Below, one piece after another: positions 1-13,203 of a stretch of 64,000 nt of DNA (the first letter of the stretch is position 1; each line of letters starts with the position of its first letter). The notes beneath the pieces were generated by a model. That model was not told the DNA's origin. It worked only from the letters and a program-made list of their open reading frames with translations, and did not search any database. This stretch comes from Corynebacterium nuruki S6-4 (GTDB taxonomy: Bacteria; Actinomycetota; Actinomycetes; Mycobacteriales; Mycobacteriaceae). Position numbers and translations under genes: made by a program. The stretch covers positions 2,604,001 through 2,668,000 of the forward strand of contig NZ_CP042429.1 in assembly GCF_007970465.1 (NCBI RefSeq), read 5' to 3'.

Positions 1-282
1 CTGGCGCGGGTCCTGCTGCGGGACCCGAAGGTCGTCGTGCTCGACGAGGCGACGGCGGAGGCGGGGTCCGCCGGGGCCCGGGCGCTGGAGGACGCCGCCC
101 GTCGGCTCACCGTGGGTCGCACGGCACTGACCGTCGCCCACCGGCTGGATCAGGCGCGGCAGGCCGACGAGATCCTCGTCATGGCGGACGGACGCATCGT
201 GGAGCGGGGGACCCACGACGACCTGGTGGCGTCCGGCGGGCGCTATGCCGAGCTGTGGGCGGTGTGGTCGCAGGGCAGGTGA
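1..282 (+). CDS. ABC transporter ATP-binding protein, C-terminal fragment
   Basis: This is the last 93 residues of an ABC ATPase; the gene is cut by the window edge and is open from base 1. The fragment opens just before the Walker B strand (VVVLDEAT) and carries the H-loop histidine (AHRLDQARQADEI) and the usual C-terminal DGRIVERGTHDDL segment. That arrangement is typical of exporter-type half transporters in which the permease and ATPase are fused. The substrate cannot be told from this piece. It ends about 225 bases upstream of cysH and reads in the same direction, but two operator-like boxes and a promoter-like AT-rich stretch lie between, so it is probably not part of the cys operon. 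Confidence 0.85.
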   Translation: MARVLLRDPKVVVLDEATAEAGSAGARALEDAARRLTVGRTALTVAHRLDQARQADEILVMADGRIVERGTHDDLVASGGRYAELWAVWSQGR

Positions 283-384
283 CGGCAGCGACAGACAGAC
301 CCCTCGGTCTGGAAGTTTTATTCACCGTGACCTGTATATACAAATTGATCCTGTAGGGGTACGGAAAGTCCCTGTTGCTTGCGG

Positions 385-400
385 TGGACCGAGTGGTCTA
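385..400. promoter_or_regulatory. McbR-like operator box 1 upstream of cysH
   Basis: TGGAC-N6-GTCTA matches TAGAC-N6-GTCTA, the consensus described for the TetR-type methionine/cysteine repressor McbR of C. glutamicum, with one mismatch. It lies about 107 bases before the cysH start. A second copy follows 18 bases later, and the pair makes a chance match less likely. Confidence 0.5.
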
Positions 401-418
401 GTGTTGGTCGGCATCACC

Positions 419-434
419 TAGACTGACCGGTCTG
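419..434. promoter_or_regulatory. McbR-like operator box 2 upstream of cysH
   Basis: TAGAC-N6-GTCTG matches the McbR consensus TAGAC-N6-GTCTA except for the last base. It is centred about 80 bases upstream of the cysH start codon. It fits a model in which cysH-cysD-cysN is repressed when sulphur amino acids are plentiful. Confidence 0.55.
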
Positions 435-506
435 CACGCGCCGTGGTTGACGGCCGCGGCGGACGTGCGGTACCGGTCCACCGGACCAAGGAGAAGAGCG
501 ACAGGT

Positions 507-1331
507 ATGACGGACACGGGATCCCTCGGCGGCTTCGCCGCGGCCACCGGACTCGTCGGCGCCGCCGCAGTGCCCCGCACGGGCTACCGGGACCCGGAGG
601 TCAGTCCCTCCGGAGCGCCGACCACGACCACCCATCTCAGCCCCGAGCAGACCGCCGCCCACCGGGCGCTGGTCGACGAATGGAACGACCGTCTCGAAGG
701 CCGCACCGCCGAAGAGATCATGGCCTGGGTCAACGACCACCTCACCGGGACCATCGCGGTGACGATGTCCATGCAGGACACGGTCCTCGCCGAACTGGCG
801 CAGGGCCGGGTCCACGACGCGGAACTGGTGTTCCTCGACACCGGCTACCACTTCGACGAGACCATGGACGTCGCCCGCGAGGTCGACGAGCGGTACACGC
901 TGCCGCTGCGCACCGTCGAACCGGTGCTCACCGTCGAGGAACAGACGGCGACCTACGGCCCGGACCTCTACCGGGACAATCCGACGGCCTGCTGCCGGAT
1001 GCGCAAGGTCGAGCCGCTCGCCCGGATGCTCAACCCCTACGAGGCCTGGATCTCCGGGGTCAAGCGCGTCGACAGCGAGCTGCGGAAGAACACGCCCATC
1101 CTCGACGTCGACCGGACCGGCCGACTGAAGATCAATCCGATCGTCCAGTGGACCGACCAGGACGTCGAGGACTACATCGAGGCCCACGACCTCATCATCC
1201 ACCCCCTGACCAGGCAGGGCTACCCGTCCATCGGGTGCGCCACCTGCACACTGCCCGTCGCCCCCGGCGAGGACCCCAGGTCCGGCCGCTGGGCCGGCTC
1301 CTCCAACACAGAATGCGGACTTCACCTGTGA
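507..1331 (+). CDS. cysH: Phosphoadenylyl/adenylyl-sulphate reductase CysH
   Basis: Reduces activated sulphate (APS or PAPS) to sulphite with thioredoxin in the cytoplasmic sulphate assimilation pathway. The 274-residue protein has the PP-loop-derived reductase fold. It carries the CC...CxxC cysteine set of the iron-sulphur type: Cys162-Cys163 in ACCRMRK and Cys234/Cys237 in GCATCTLP. The catalytic ECGLH motif is at Cys270, near the C-terminus. These four cysteines bind a [4Fe-4S] cluster in the family and favour APS as substrate. The ATG at 507 was chosen because AAGGAGA lies at 488-494; an in-frame TTG start 60 bases upstream would add residues unlike the family. The stop overlaps the cysD start (GTGA), so the two are translationally coupled. 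Two McbR-like boxes lie upstream. Confidence 0.95.
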   Translation: MTDTGSLGGFAAATGLVGAAAVPRTGYRDPEVSPSGAPTTTTHLSPEQTAAHRALVDEWNDRLEGRTAEEIMAWVNDHLTGTIAVTMSMQDTVLAELAQGRVHDAELVFLDTGYHFDETMDVAREVDERYTLPLRTVEPVLTVEEQTATYGPDLYRDNPTACCRMRKVEPLARMLNPYEAWISGVKRVDSELRKNTPILDVDRTGRLKINPIVQWTDQDVEDYIEAHDLIIHPLTRQGYPSIGCATCTLPVAPGEDPRSGRWAGSSNTECGLHL

Positions 1332-2248
1332 CTACTGCTACCTCTGAACAGACCCGACTCACCCCCCACCTCGCCGAGCTCGAGGCCGAGGCCATCGAGA
1401 TCCTCCGCGAGGTCGCCGGCCAGTTCGACCGCCCCGCCCTGCTGTTCTCCTCCGGCAAGGACTCGGTCGTCGTCCTCGAACTGGCCAAGCGGGCCTTCGC
1501 CCCGGCCGCCGTGCCCTTCGAACTGCTGCACGTCGACACCGGCCACAACTTCCCCGAGGTCATCGCGTTCCGCGACCGGATCGCCCAGGACCCGCGCATC
1601 AGCCTGCACGTCGCCCACGTCCAGGACTGGATCGACTCCGGCGCCATCCAGGAGCGTCCGGACGGCACCCGCAACCCGCTGCAGACCGTGCCGCTCGTCG
1701 AGACGATCCAGGACCGCGGCTACGACGCGGTGCTGGGCGGCGCCCGCCGCGACGAGGAGAAGGCCCGCGCCAAGGAGCGCGTGTTCTCCGTGCGGGACTC
1801 CTTCGGCGGCTGGAACCCGCGCCGGCAGCGTCCGGAACTGTGGGGCCTCTACAACGGCGGCCACCAGGCCGGTGAGAACATCCGCGTCTTCCCGATCTCG
1901 AACTGGACCGAGGCGGACGTCTGGGAGTACCTCAAGGCCCGCGACGTCGAGATCCCCGAGATCTACTACGCCCACGAGCGGGAGGTCTTCAACCGCGGCG
2001 GCATGTGGCTGACCGCCGGTGACTGGGGCGGCCCGACCGACAAGGAGACCGTCGAGACCCGCACCGTGCGCTACCGCACCGTCGGCGACATGTCCTGCAC
2101 CGGCGCCGTCCTCTCCGAGGCCCACACGATCGACGAGGTCATCGAGGAGATCCGCCTGTCCACCACCACCGAGCGCGGGGCCACCCGCGCCGACGACAAG
2201 CTGTCCGAGTCCTCCATGGAGGACCGCAAGAAGGAAGGCTACTTCTGA
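1328..2248 (+). CDS. cysD: Sulphate adenylyltransferase subunit 2 (CysD)
   Basis: Catalytic subunit of heterodimeric ATP sulphurylase, which makes APS from ATP and sulphate with CysN. The 306-residue protein carries the PP-loop SSGKDSVV (residues 41-48) and other conserved family segments such as GGARRDEEKARAKERVFS and YNG with downstream basic residues. The usual family length is about 300. The GTG at 1328 overlaps the cysH stop. An ATG at 1313 in the same frame is possible and would add five residues, but neither has a good Shine-Dalgarno sequence, consistent with coupling. The stop overlaps the cysN start (TGATG). Its position between cysH and cysN matches the corynebacterial cys cluster order. 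Confidence 0.95.
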   Translation: MTTATSEQTRLTPHLAELEAEAIEILREVAGQFDRPALLFSSGKDSVVVLELAKRAFAPAAVPFELLHVDTGHNFPEVIAFRDRIAQDPRISLHVAHVQDWIDSGAIQERPDGTRNPLQTVPLVETIQDRGYDAVLGGARRDEEKARAKERVFSVRDSFGGWNPRRQRPELWGLYNGGHQAGENIRVFPISNWTEADVWEYLKARDVEIPEIYYAHEREVFNRGGMWLTAGDWGGPTDKETVETRTVRYRTVGDMSCTGAVLSEAHTIDEVIEEIRLSTTTERGATRADDKLSESSMEDRKKEGYF

Positions 2249-3534
2249 TGACCGCCCCCACCGCCGCCCCCGCGCTGCCGACCCTCCGGCTCTGCACCGC
2301 CGGCTCCGTCGACGACGGCAAGTCCACCTTCGTCGGACGCCTCCTCCACGACACGAAGTCCATCCTCGCCGACCAGTTCGAGGCCGTCGAGCGCGTCTCC
2401 GCCGCCAAGGGCCTGGCCAACCCGGACCTCTCCCTGCTGGTCGACGGCCTGCGCGCCGAGCGGGAGCAGGGCATCACCATCGACGTGGCCTACCGCTACT
2501 TCGCGACCGACCGCCGGTCCTTCATCCTCGCGGACTGCCCCGGCCACGTGCAGTACACCCGGAACACCGTCACCGGACTGTCCACCTCGGAGCTGGTCAT
2601 CGTCCTCATCGACGCCCGCAACGGCGTGATCGAGCAGACGAAGCGCCACCTCACCGTCGCCGGCATGATGCGCACCTCGCACGTCATCGTCGCGGTGAAC
2701 AAGATCGACGCCGTCGACTTCTCGCAGGAGGTCTTCTCCCGCATCGAGGCCGACGTGCGGGCACTCGCCGACGACCTGGACCTGCCGAAGGTCGACGTCG
2801 TGCCGACCTCCGCGCTGCTCGGCGACAACGTCGTCACCCGCTCGGAGAACACGCCCTGGTACGACGGCCCCTCGGTCCTCGAGATCCTCGAGACCGCCCA
2901 GCCCGCCCGCATCAACGCGGGCAAGGTCCGCGGCCTCCGGTTCCCGGTGCAGGTCGTCATCCGGGACCACGCCACCGACTACCGCGGTTACGCCGGCCGA
3001 CTGACCTCCGGGTCCGTCACGGTCGGTGACACGGTCAGCGTCGGCGGCGCCGACGGTCGCACCACCACCGTCGTCGGTATCGACGGCCCCGGTGGTCCGC
3101 AGGAGAGTGCGGAGCGCGGCGAGTCCGTGACCCTGCGCCTGGCCGACGACATCGACATCTCCCGTGGCGACCTCCTCGCCGAGGCCGTCGAGGGCGACGC
3201 GGTGCCGGCCCTGTCGAACCAGGTCACCGCGCTGGTGTTCCAGCTCGCCGAGACCCCGGTGCGGGTCCGCGGCAACGTACTGCTGCGCTACGGCACCTCG
3301 CTGGTCCGGGGACGGGTCGACGAGATCGTCCGCCGCGTCGACATTCTCGGCGGCGAGAACGAGGACCGCGGCGATGACCGGACCCTGCAGCTCAACGACA
3401 TCGCCGAGGTGCGGATCACGGTGGCTGAGCCACTGCCGTTCGAGCCCTACCGCCGTGGCGGCCGGGTCGGTTCCTTCCTGCTGATCCAGCCGGGGTCGGG
3501 CGACACGCTGACCGCCGGTCTGGTCGAGGGGTAG
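2248..3534 (+). CDS. cysN: Sulphate adenylyltransferase subunit 1, GTPase (CysN)
   Basis: GTPase subunit of ATP sulphurylase; GTP hydrolysis drives APS synthesis by CysD. The 428-residue protein is an EF-Tu-like GTPase with the G1 loop GSVDDGKST (19-27), switch-II DCPGH (96-100) and the guanine specificity motif NKID (151-154), followed by beta-barrel domains 2 and 3. It ends without a fused APS kinase (CysC) domain, unlike the mycobacterial CysNC form. Together with the APS-type cysteines of CysH, this suggests direct reduction of APS. The start overlaps the cysD stop. Confidence 0.95.
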   Translation: MTAPTAAPALPTLRLCTAGSVDDGKSTFVGRLLHDTKSILADQFEAVERVSAAKGLANPDLSLLVDGLRAEREQGITIDVAYRYFATDRRSFILADCPGHVQYTRNTVTGLSTSELVIVLIDARNGVIEQTKRHLTVAGMMRTSHVIVAVNKIDAVDFSQEVFSRIEADVRALADDLDLPKVDVVPTSALLGDNVVTRSENTPWYDGPSVLEILETAQPARINAGKVRGLRFPVQVVIRDHATDYRGYAGRLTSGSVTVGDTVSVGGADGRTTTVVGIDGPGGPQESAERGESVTLRLADDIDISRGDLLAEAVEGDAVPALSNQVTALVFQLAETPVRVRGNVLLRYGTSLVRGRVDEIVRRVDILGGENEDRGDDRTLQLNDIAEVRITVAEPLPFEPYRRGGRVGSFLLIQPGSGDTLTAGLVEG

Positions 3535-3540
3535 CAGCCG

Positions 3541-4218
3541 GTGGCGGACGCCCTGATCTGCCTGGCGCACGGGTCACGGCACCCGCGGGCGGACGCCGCC
3601 GTCGCCGCCGTCGCGGCGGCGGCCGGGGGGATCCCGGCCTACCTCGACTTCTCCCCGCTGACACTGACCACCGTCAGCCACCTCCTCGCCGCGCGCGGCG
3701 AGCGGTCGGCGACAGTGGTCCCGCTGTTGTTCACCCGGGCCTTCCACCTGCGCCACGACGTCCCCGCCGCGATCGACGCGGCGCAGCGGGAGACCGGGGT
3801 CCGGCTGCACCTGGCAGGGGGGATCGGGACCGGCGACGATCTCGCCGGGGTGCTCGCCGGCACCGTGGCGGACGCCGCGGCCCGGGCCGGGGCCCCGGAA
3901 TTCATCCTCTATTCCGTCGGTTCCGGGGATCCGCGTGCCAATGCCGCGGTCGCGGATCTGACGGCGCGGGTCGCGGCCCGGACCGGGCTGCCCGGGCAGC
4001 ATCTCGTGGCGACCGGTCCCCGCGGTGGGGCGGCGCGGCTGCGGGCCGCGGTGGGGGACCGTCGACCGCTGGTGCAGCCGTTGTTCATCGCACCGGGGAC
4101 GTTGTGGGACGCCGCCGTCGATGCACTGACGGGCACCGCCGCGGTGCCGGGCGTCCCGCTGGGGACGGCGGTCGCCCCGCTGGTGACCGCCCGAGCCGCA
4201 GGCACCCCCGTTCGCTGA
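3541..4218 (+). CDS. Sirohydrochlorin chelatase-like protein (CbiX family)
   Basis: A 225-residue CbiX-type chelatase beginning MADALICLAHGSRHPRA, whose HGSRHP motif holds the metal-inserting histidine. A second half repeats the pattern (LYSVGSGDPRANAA ... VQPLFIAPGTLWD), as in two-domain family members. In a sulphate-reduction operon its likely job is iron insertion into sirohydrochlorin to make the sirohaem of sulphite reductase; this is inferred from context. It corresponds in position to a chelatase-like gene (cysY) of the C. glutamicum cys cluster, but sulphite reductase (cysI) itself is not in the window. It starts with GTG six bases after the cysN stop and has no obvious ribosome binding site. 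Confidence 0.8.
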   Translation: MADALICLAHGSRHPRADAAVAAVAAAAGGIPAYLDFSPLTLTTVSHLLAARGERSATVVPLLFTRAFHLRHDVPAAIDAAQRETGVRLHLAGGIGTGDDLAGVLAGTVADAAARAGAPEFILYSVGSGDPRANAAVADLTARVAARTGLPGQHLVATGPRGGAARLRAAVGDRRPLVQPLFIAPGTLWDAAVDALTGTAAVPGVPLGTAVAPLVTARAAGTPVR

Positions 4219-4280
4219 GCGGCCACTGTGTCCCACATCGTGGGAACTGCGGTGGTACGGCCCACCATCCAAGTCCAAGG

Positions 4281-4346
4281 TGGGGGGATTCCGCAACCCC
4301 CGTCCCACTGTGGCGTTGGTCACCGCGTGTGTTTGGGGGCACAATA
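4281..4346 (+). promoter_or_regulatory. pta-ackA promoter with RamA-like G/C-run motifs
   Basis: Candidate -35 TTGGTC (4316-4321) and -10 CACAAT (4340-4345) are separated by 18 bases. Runs matching the short motifs described for the acetate regulator RamA (TG4-6C or AC4-5A/G/T) occur at 4281-4288 (TGGGGGGA), 4296-4303 (ACCCCCGT) and 4334-4340 (TGGGGGC). The motifs are very short, so in GC-rich DNA this is weak evidence alone. The location matches known RamA control of pta-ack in C. glutamicum. AAGGAG at 4373-4378 is the pta ribosome binding site. Confidence 0.4.
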
Positions 4347-4383
4347 GTTGCGACGATGTCCCCAGTCCCCGTAAGGAGCATTT

Positions 4384-5826
4384 GTGACAGCCAACGCCGT
4401 TCTCAGCCCGATCGCCACCGCAGCAGGTCGCCGCAGCGATCTCATCGGTGCCCTCTCGACAGGCGAGGCGGGTGACGTCGGAACCGTCATCGACATCTTC
4501 GACACCCTGCGTCCCGCGGCCCCGGATTTCAGCGCGGCCCTCGACATCGCATTCGGCTGCGCCCCCGAGGGGCACGGCGTGCTCATCGGCACCGGCGAGC
4601 CGATGTTCGACTCGCGTCTTGCCGCCGCCGTCGGCGCTCCGCACTTCCTCGTCGCCGCCGGTGAGCAGGACCACCTCCAGCTCCAGCAGGTCTCAGGACA
4701 GCTCGTCCGGGTCGGGCGCGCCCCCCGCGGTATCGCCGTGATCGACGGGGCCCCGGCCGGCTCCGCGCTGGACGCCGAGGGCACCGCCGTCCCGTTCGTC
4801 AACCTCGACAAGGTCGACGACGCGGAACCCGGCACCCCGGTGGTCGGCCCGGAGGTCTTCGAGCGCAACCTGCTCATCCAGGCCCGCGCGGCGAAGGCGC
4901 ACATCGTCCTGCCCGAGGGTGACGACGACCGCATCCTGCAGGCGGCCCACCAGCTGCTGGAGAAGAAGGTCTGCGACCTCACCATCCTCGGCGAACCCGC
5001 CGCGATGGCCGCCCGCGGCAAGGAGCTCGGCCTCGACCTCTCCGGCGCCACCCTCACCGACCCGACCGTCGGCGACGACCTCGAGCGCTTCGCCGAGGAC
5101 TTCGCCGAGCTGCGCAAGGCCAAGGGCATCACCCTGGACGAGGCGCGCGAGACGATGAAGGACATCAGCTACTACGCCACGATGATGATCCACGAGGGCA
5201 TGGCCGACGGCATGGTCTCCGGTGCGGCGCACACCACCGCGCACACCATCAAGCCGAGTTTCCAGATCATCAAGACGGTCCCGGAGGCCTCGATCGTCTC
5301 CTCGATCTTCCTCATGGTGATGGACGGCGTGCTGTGGGCCTTCGGCGACTGCGCCGTCAACCCGGACCCGACGCCCGCCCAGCTCGCCGAGATCGCCGTG
5401 GTCTCCGCGAAGACCGCCGCCCGGTTCGGCATCGACCCGAAGGTCGCCATGCTGTCCTACTCCACCGGGTCCTCCGGGGCCGGGGCCGGCGTCGAGGCCG
5501 TCGCCGAGGCCGTGACCGTCGCCCAGGAGAACGCCCCGGGGCTCAGCATCGACGGCCCGCTGCAGTTCGACGCGGCCGTCGTCGAGTCGGTCGGCGCGAA
5601 GAAGATGCCGGGGTCCGCCGTCGCGGGTCAGGCCACCGTCTTCGTCTTCCCGGACCTCAACTGCGGCAACATCACCTACAAGGCCGTCCAGCGCACCGCC
5701 GACGCGCTCGCCGTGGGCCCGATCCTGCAGGGCCTCAACAAGCCGGTCAACGACCTGTCACGCGGTGCCACCGTGCCCGACATCGTCAACACCGTCGCCA
5801 TCACCGCCATCCAGGCCGGCAACTAA
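4384..5826 (+). CDS. pta: Phosphate acetyltransferase (Pta)
   Basis: Interconverts acetyl-CoA and acetyl phosphate, and with AckA runs acetate activation or overflow. It is 480 residues long. Roughly the first 150 are a divergent N-terminal region. Residues from about 160 onward are the PTA/PTB catalytic domain ([68 protein letters not shown]). The length fits the corynebacterial enzyme, which lacks the longer N-terminal part of E. coli Pta. It starts at GTG 4384 with AAGGAG eight bases upstream. ackA follows after 22 bases and is almost certainly co-transcribed. Confidence 0.95.
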   Translation: MTANAVLSPIATAAGRRSDLIGALSTGEAGDVGTVIDIFDTLRPAAPDFSAALDIAFGCAPEGHGVLIGTGEPMFDSRLAAAVGAPHFLVAAGEQDHLQLQQVSGQLVRVGRAPRGIAVIDGAPAGSALDAEGTAVPFVNLDKVDDAEPGTPVVGPEVFERNLLIQARAAKAHIVLPEGDDDRILQAAHQLLEKKVCDLTILGEPAAMAARGKELGLDLSGATLTDPTVGDDLERFAEDFAELRKAKGITLDEARETMKDISYYATMMIHEGMADGMVSGAAHTTAHTIKPSFQIIKTVPEASIVSSIFLMVMDGVLWAFGDCAVNPDPTPAQLAEIAVVSAKTAARFGIDPKVAMLSYSTGSSGAGAGVEAVAEAVTVAQENAPGLSIDGPLQFDAAVVESVGAKKMPGSAVAGQATVFVFPDLNCGNITYKAVQRTADALAVGPILQGLNKPVNDLSRGATVPDIVNTVAITAIQAGN

Positions 5827-5848
5827 CCTTCCACCGAAAGGCCAGCAC

Positions 5849-7060
<1,212 letters not shown>

Positions 7061-7062
7061 CG

Positions 7063-7533
7063 TCAGTCGTCACTGCCTGACTCTCCCGCGCCGTCTGCCC
7101 GACCCTCGAGGTCGCGCAGGCGGCGCCGCAGTTCACGGTCCTTCTCCCAGCGGGCGGTGACGTCGCGGAGCACCGCGGCGACCCCCTCGACGGCGCCGTC
7201 GGGGGTGTCGCCCTCCTTGAGCATGACGATGGAGAACTCCAGGGAGATCCGGCGCCCGTCCTTCGTCTGACCGGGGGCGGTGAGGGGCTCGGTGCCGTAG
7301 CGGGTCACGCCGGTCTCCATGACCCGGTCCCAGCCCGCCCAGTGCCGGCCCTGCAGTTTTTCGGGGATGATGAGGTCGAGTGACTGCCCCGTCGCCTCCG
7401 CGGCGGTCCAGCCGAACATGGTCTCCGCCGCACCGTTCCACAGCCGGATCCGTCCGTCGCGGCCGGCGTAGATGACCGCGTCGAGGGTGGAGCCGGCGAT
7501 GATGCGGTCGGCGGTGGTCTTCTTCTCAGTCAT
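7063..7533 (-). CDS. PAS-domain protein
   Basis: A 156-residue soluble protein with one PAS fold (about residues 10-125: STLDAVIYAGRDGRIRLWN, AAETMFGWTAAEATGQSLDL, KDGRRISLEFSIVML) and a short charged, probably coiled-coil tail. There is no output domain, so it may act as a small sensor or partner. No LOV-type cysteine motif is visible; the ligand is unknown, with haem, flavin and small molecules all possible. The start at 7533 follows an AGGAG sequence and overlaps the end of yggS by eight bases, indicating a coupled yggS-PAS operon. It converges with ackA, with only two bases between the stop codons. Confidence 0.8.
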   Translation of the reverse strand: MTEKKTTADRIIAGSTLDAVIYAGRDGRIRLWNGAAETMFGWTAAEATGQSLDLIIPEKLQGRHWAGWDRVMETGVTRYGTEPLTAPGQTKDGRRISLEFSIVMLKEGDTPDGAVEGVAAVLRDVTARWEKDRELRRRLRDLEGRADGAGESGSDD

Positions 7534-8296
7534 GGGATGCTCCTGGCCAGTAGTGGCTGTCGGGGGTCTGTCGTGCACCGAAGATGGCCTGACCGACGCG
7601 GACGACGGTCGCGCCCTCCTCGACCGCGGTCTCGAAGTCCCCCGACATGCCCATCGAGAGTTCGCCGGGGCCGAGCAGGTCGGGGTCGGTCTCCCGCACG
7701 CGGTCGCGCAGGGTGCGCAGCAGGGTGAAACAGGGGCGCACGCGGTCGGCGTCCGCGGAGAAGACCGCGAGGGTCATCAGGCCGCGGACCTCGAGCCGGT
7801 CGTACGGGCGCAGCGCAGTGAGGAAGTCCGTCAGTTCTTCCGGTGCGATGCCGTACTTCTGGGGTTCGGCGGAGGTGTTGACCTGGACGAACACGGGGAG
7901 TGTCCGGTCGACCGCCGCGAGCCGGCGGTCGAGGGTCGCGGCGATCCGCAGACTGTCGAGCGCCTGGAACTCGGCGGCGAAGGCGGCGACCTCGCGGGCC
8001 TTGTTGCGCTGCAGGTGGCCGATGAGGGACCACCGGATGCCGAGGTCACGCAGGGCGGCCTGTTTGCGGTCGGCCTCCTGCACCTTGTTCTCGCCGAGCT
8101 CGTGCAGGCCGGCCGCGGCGGCGGCACGCAGCCGCTCCTCGGGGACGGTCTTGCTCACCGGCAGCAGGCGGACCTCGGCCGGGTCCCGGCCCACCCGGTG
8201 GGTGGCCGCGGCGATCCGGTCCCGCACGGCCGTGACGTTCGCGGCGATCTGCGCGGCGGTGTCGGCGGTCGGCCAGTCCTGTGTGACATTTGGCAT
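7526..8296 (-). CDS. PLP homeostasis protein (YggS/PROSC family)
   Basis: A 256-residue alanine-racemase-fold protein that binds pyridoxal phosphate and buffers its level; no enzyme activity is established for the family. Visible signatures are the PLP lysine in LLPVSKT, the GENKVQE motif, WSLIGHLQRNK and the C-terminal LSMGMSGDF with RVGQAIFG. In mycolata this family is often found near ftsZ; here it sits divergently from a PLP-binding MocR-type regulator, 40 bases apart, which suggests a vitamin B6 regulatory unit. A -10-like TAGTTT lies 6 nt before the start, so the mRNA may be leaderless. Confidence 0.9.
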   Translation of the reverse strand: MPNVTQDWPTADTAAQIAANVTAVRDRIAAATHRVGRDPAEVRLLPVSKTVPEERLRAAAAAGLHELGENKVQEADRKQAALRDLGIRWSLIGHLQRNKAREVAAFAAEFQALDSLRIAATLDRRLAAVDRTLPVFVQVNTSAEPQKYGIAPEELTDFLTALRPYDRLEVRGLMTLAVFSADADRVRPCFTLLRTLRDRVRETDPDLLGPGELSMGMSGDFETAVEEGATVVRVGQAIFGARQTPDSHYWPGASHD

Positions 8297-8302
8297 GTGT
8301 CA
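8284..8302. promoter_or_regulatory. Candidate operator between yggS and the MocR/PdxR-like gene
   Basis: TGACA and TGTCA form a 5-bp inverted repeat with a nine-base spacer, overlapping the yggS start and its presumed promoter. MocR-family regulators usually control the divergent neighbour through sites in the shared intergenic region. The arms are short, so this is only a candidate. Confidence 0.25.
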
Positions 8303-8336
8303 AAACTACCACGGGGCGCGGTAGCATGGGCCCCTG

Positions 8337-9677
8337 ATGACCACACACAGCGCCGGGACCGGCCGGATCACCGGGCAGACGGCCGAGGGGATCGCCGGGA
8401 GCATCCGGCAGCTGGTGGACCGCGGCATCCTCGCCCCCGGGGATGCGCTCCCACCGGTCCGGACCCTGGCCGCGGACCTCGGGGTGCACCGCAACACCGT
8501 CGTCTCCGCCTACCGCACCCTCACCTCGGTCGGCGTCGCCGTCACCCGCGGTCGGGGCGGGACCTCGGTCGCCGACCCGACGCCCGTCGCCGAGGAGGGC
8601 GGTAGCGGGGACACCCGGTACACCGACGTCGCCTCCGGCAACCCGGGCGTCCGGTGGCTGCCGGACGCCGCCACCGTCGCCGACGTCGCCGCCGGGACGG
8701 CCCGTACGACCGACGGGCCCGTGCTCTACGGCACCGGCACCGTCGACCCCGCCCTGCGGGACGTGGCCGAGCGGTGGATCGCCGCCGACCGGCCGTGGCC
8801 GTTCACGCTGCATGTCACCGGCGGGGCGGTGGACGCGGTCGAACGGCTCCTCGCCCAGGAACTGTCCCGCGGCGATGCCGTCGCCCTGGAGGACCCCTGC
8901 TTCCTCACCAGCGTCAACACCGTCCGCCTCGCCGGCTACCGGACCGTCCCGGTCCCGGTGGACGCCGAGGGGATGACCCCGGCCGGGCTCCGCGCGGCAC
9001 TGGCGGCGGGGGTGCGGGCGGTCGTCTGCACCCCGCGGGCCCACAATCCGACCGGCGCCTCACTCACCGCGCCGCGCGCCGCCGAACTCCGCCGGATCCT
9101 CGCGGACCACCCCTGGGTGCTCGTCATCGAGGACGACCACTTCTCCCTGCTCTCCGCGCAGCCCTACCGTCCGGTCATCGGGGCGGGGCAGCAGCGCTGG
9201 GCACTGGTCCGGTCCGTCTCCAAGTTCCTCGGCCCGGACCTCCGGCTCGCCGTCGTCGCCTGTGACGACCGGACCGCCGGACGCCTCGGCGCCCGGCTGA
9301 GCCCCGGGACGACCTGGGTCAGTCATCTGCTGCAACGGACCGCCGCAGGGCTCCTCACCGACGCGGGTGTCCGGGCCCGGATGTCCGCCGCCCGGGAGCA
9401 CTACGCGCGGCAGAACCGGGCCTTCGTGCAGCTGCTCGCCGGGCGTGGGGTGACCGCGTCCGCCGGTGACGGGCTCAATGTGTGGGTCCGCACCGGCGGG
9501 GACGCCCGGGCGGTCGCCCGGCGGCTCGCCGACCGCGGATGGCTCGTGCGCCCCGGCGGCGAATTCGCCCTGACCCCCGGCACCGCCGCCGGGCACCTGC
9601 GGGTGACGGTCCATGATCTGGACGCCGCCGCGGCGTCCGCACTCGCCGACGACATCGCCGCGGCGGCGGGTGGCTAG
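8337..9677 (+). CDS. MocR/PdxR-type transcriptional regulator (GntR-aminotransferase fusion)
   Basis: A 446-residue fusion. Residues about 10-80 are a GntR winged helix (GILAPGDALPPVRTLAADLG, HRNTVVSAYRTL). Residues about 110-440 form a fold-type I aminotransferase domain with the substrate/PLP motif HNPTGASLT, the aspartate in VIEDDHF and the Schiff-base lysine in VSKFLGPDLRLA. MocR proteins use the aminotransferase fold as a PLP sensor; PdxR members activate PLP synthesis genes. No pdxS/pdxT genes are in the window, so the target here is unknown. The divergent yggS gene is the obvious candidate. Confidence 0.88.
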   Translation: MTTHSAGTGRITGQTAEGIAGSIRQLVDRGILAPGDALPPVRTLAADLGVHRNTVVSAYRTLTSVGVAVTRGRGGTSVADPTPVAEEGGSGDTRYTDVASGNPGVRWLPDAATVADVAAGTARTTDGPVLYGTGTVDPALRDVAERWIAADRPWPFTLHVTGGAVDAVERLLAQELSRGDAVALEDPCFLTSVNTVRLAGYRTVPVPVDAEGMTPAGLRAALAAGVRAVVCTPRAHNPTGASLTAPRAAELRRILADHPWVLVIEDDHFSLLSAQPYRPVIGAGQQRWALVRSVSKFLGPDLRLAVVACDDRTAGRLGARLSPGTTWVSHLLQRTAAGLLTDAGVRARMSAAREHYARQNRAFVQLLAGRGVTASAGDGLNVWVRTGGDARAVARRLADRGWLVRPGGEFALTPGTAAGHLRVTVHDLDAAAASALADDIAAAAGG

Positions 9678-9685
9678 AACCAGGG

Positions 9686-13199
<3,514 letters not shown>

Positions 13200-13203
<4 letters not shown>

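Noticed and set aside
2239..3570. Long reading frame antisense to cysN (and similar ones opposite cysH, pta, ackA, groEL, ftsH and lysS)
   Set aside because: Such frames are expected in DNA of this GC content. Their products are low-complexity (Arg, Gly, Val, Asp-rich), lack motifs, and lie opposite genes with clear family signatures.
7063..7533. LOV-type blue-light sensor
   Set aside because: The cysteine-containing flavin-adduct motif of LOV domains is absent; only a general PAS fold is supported.
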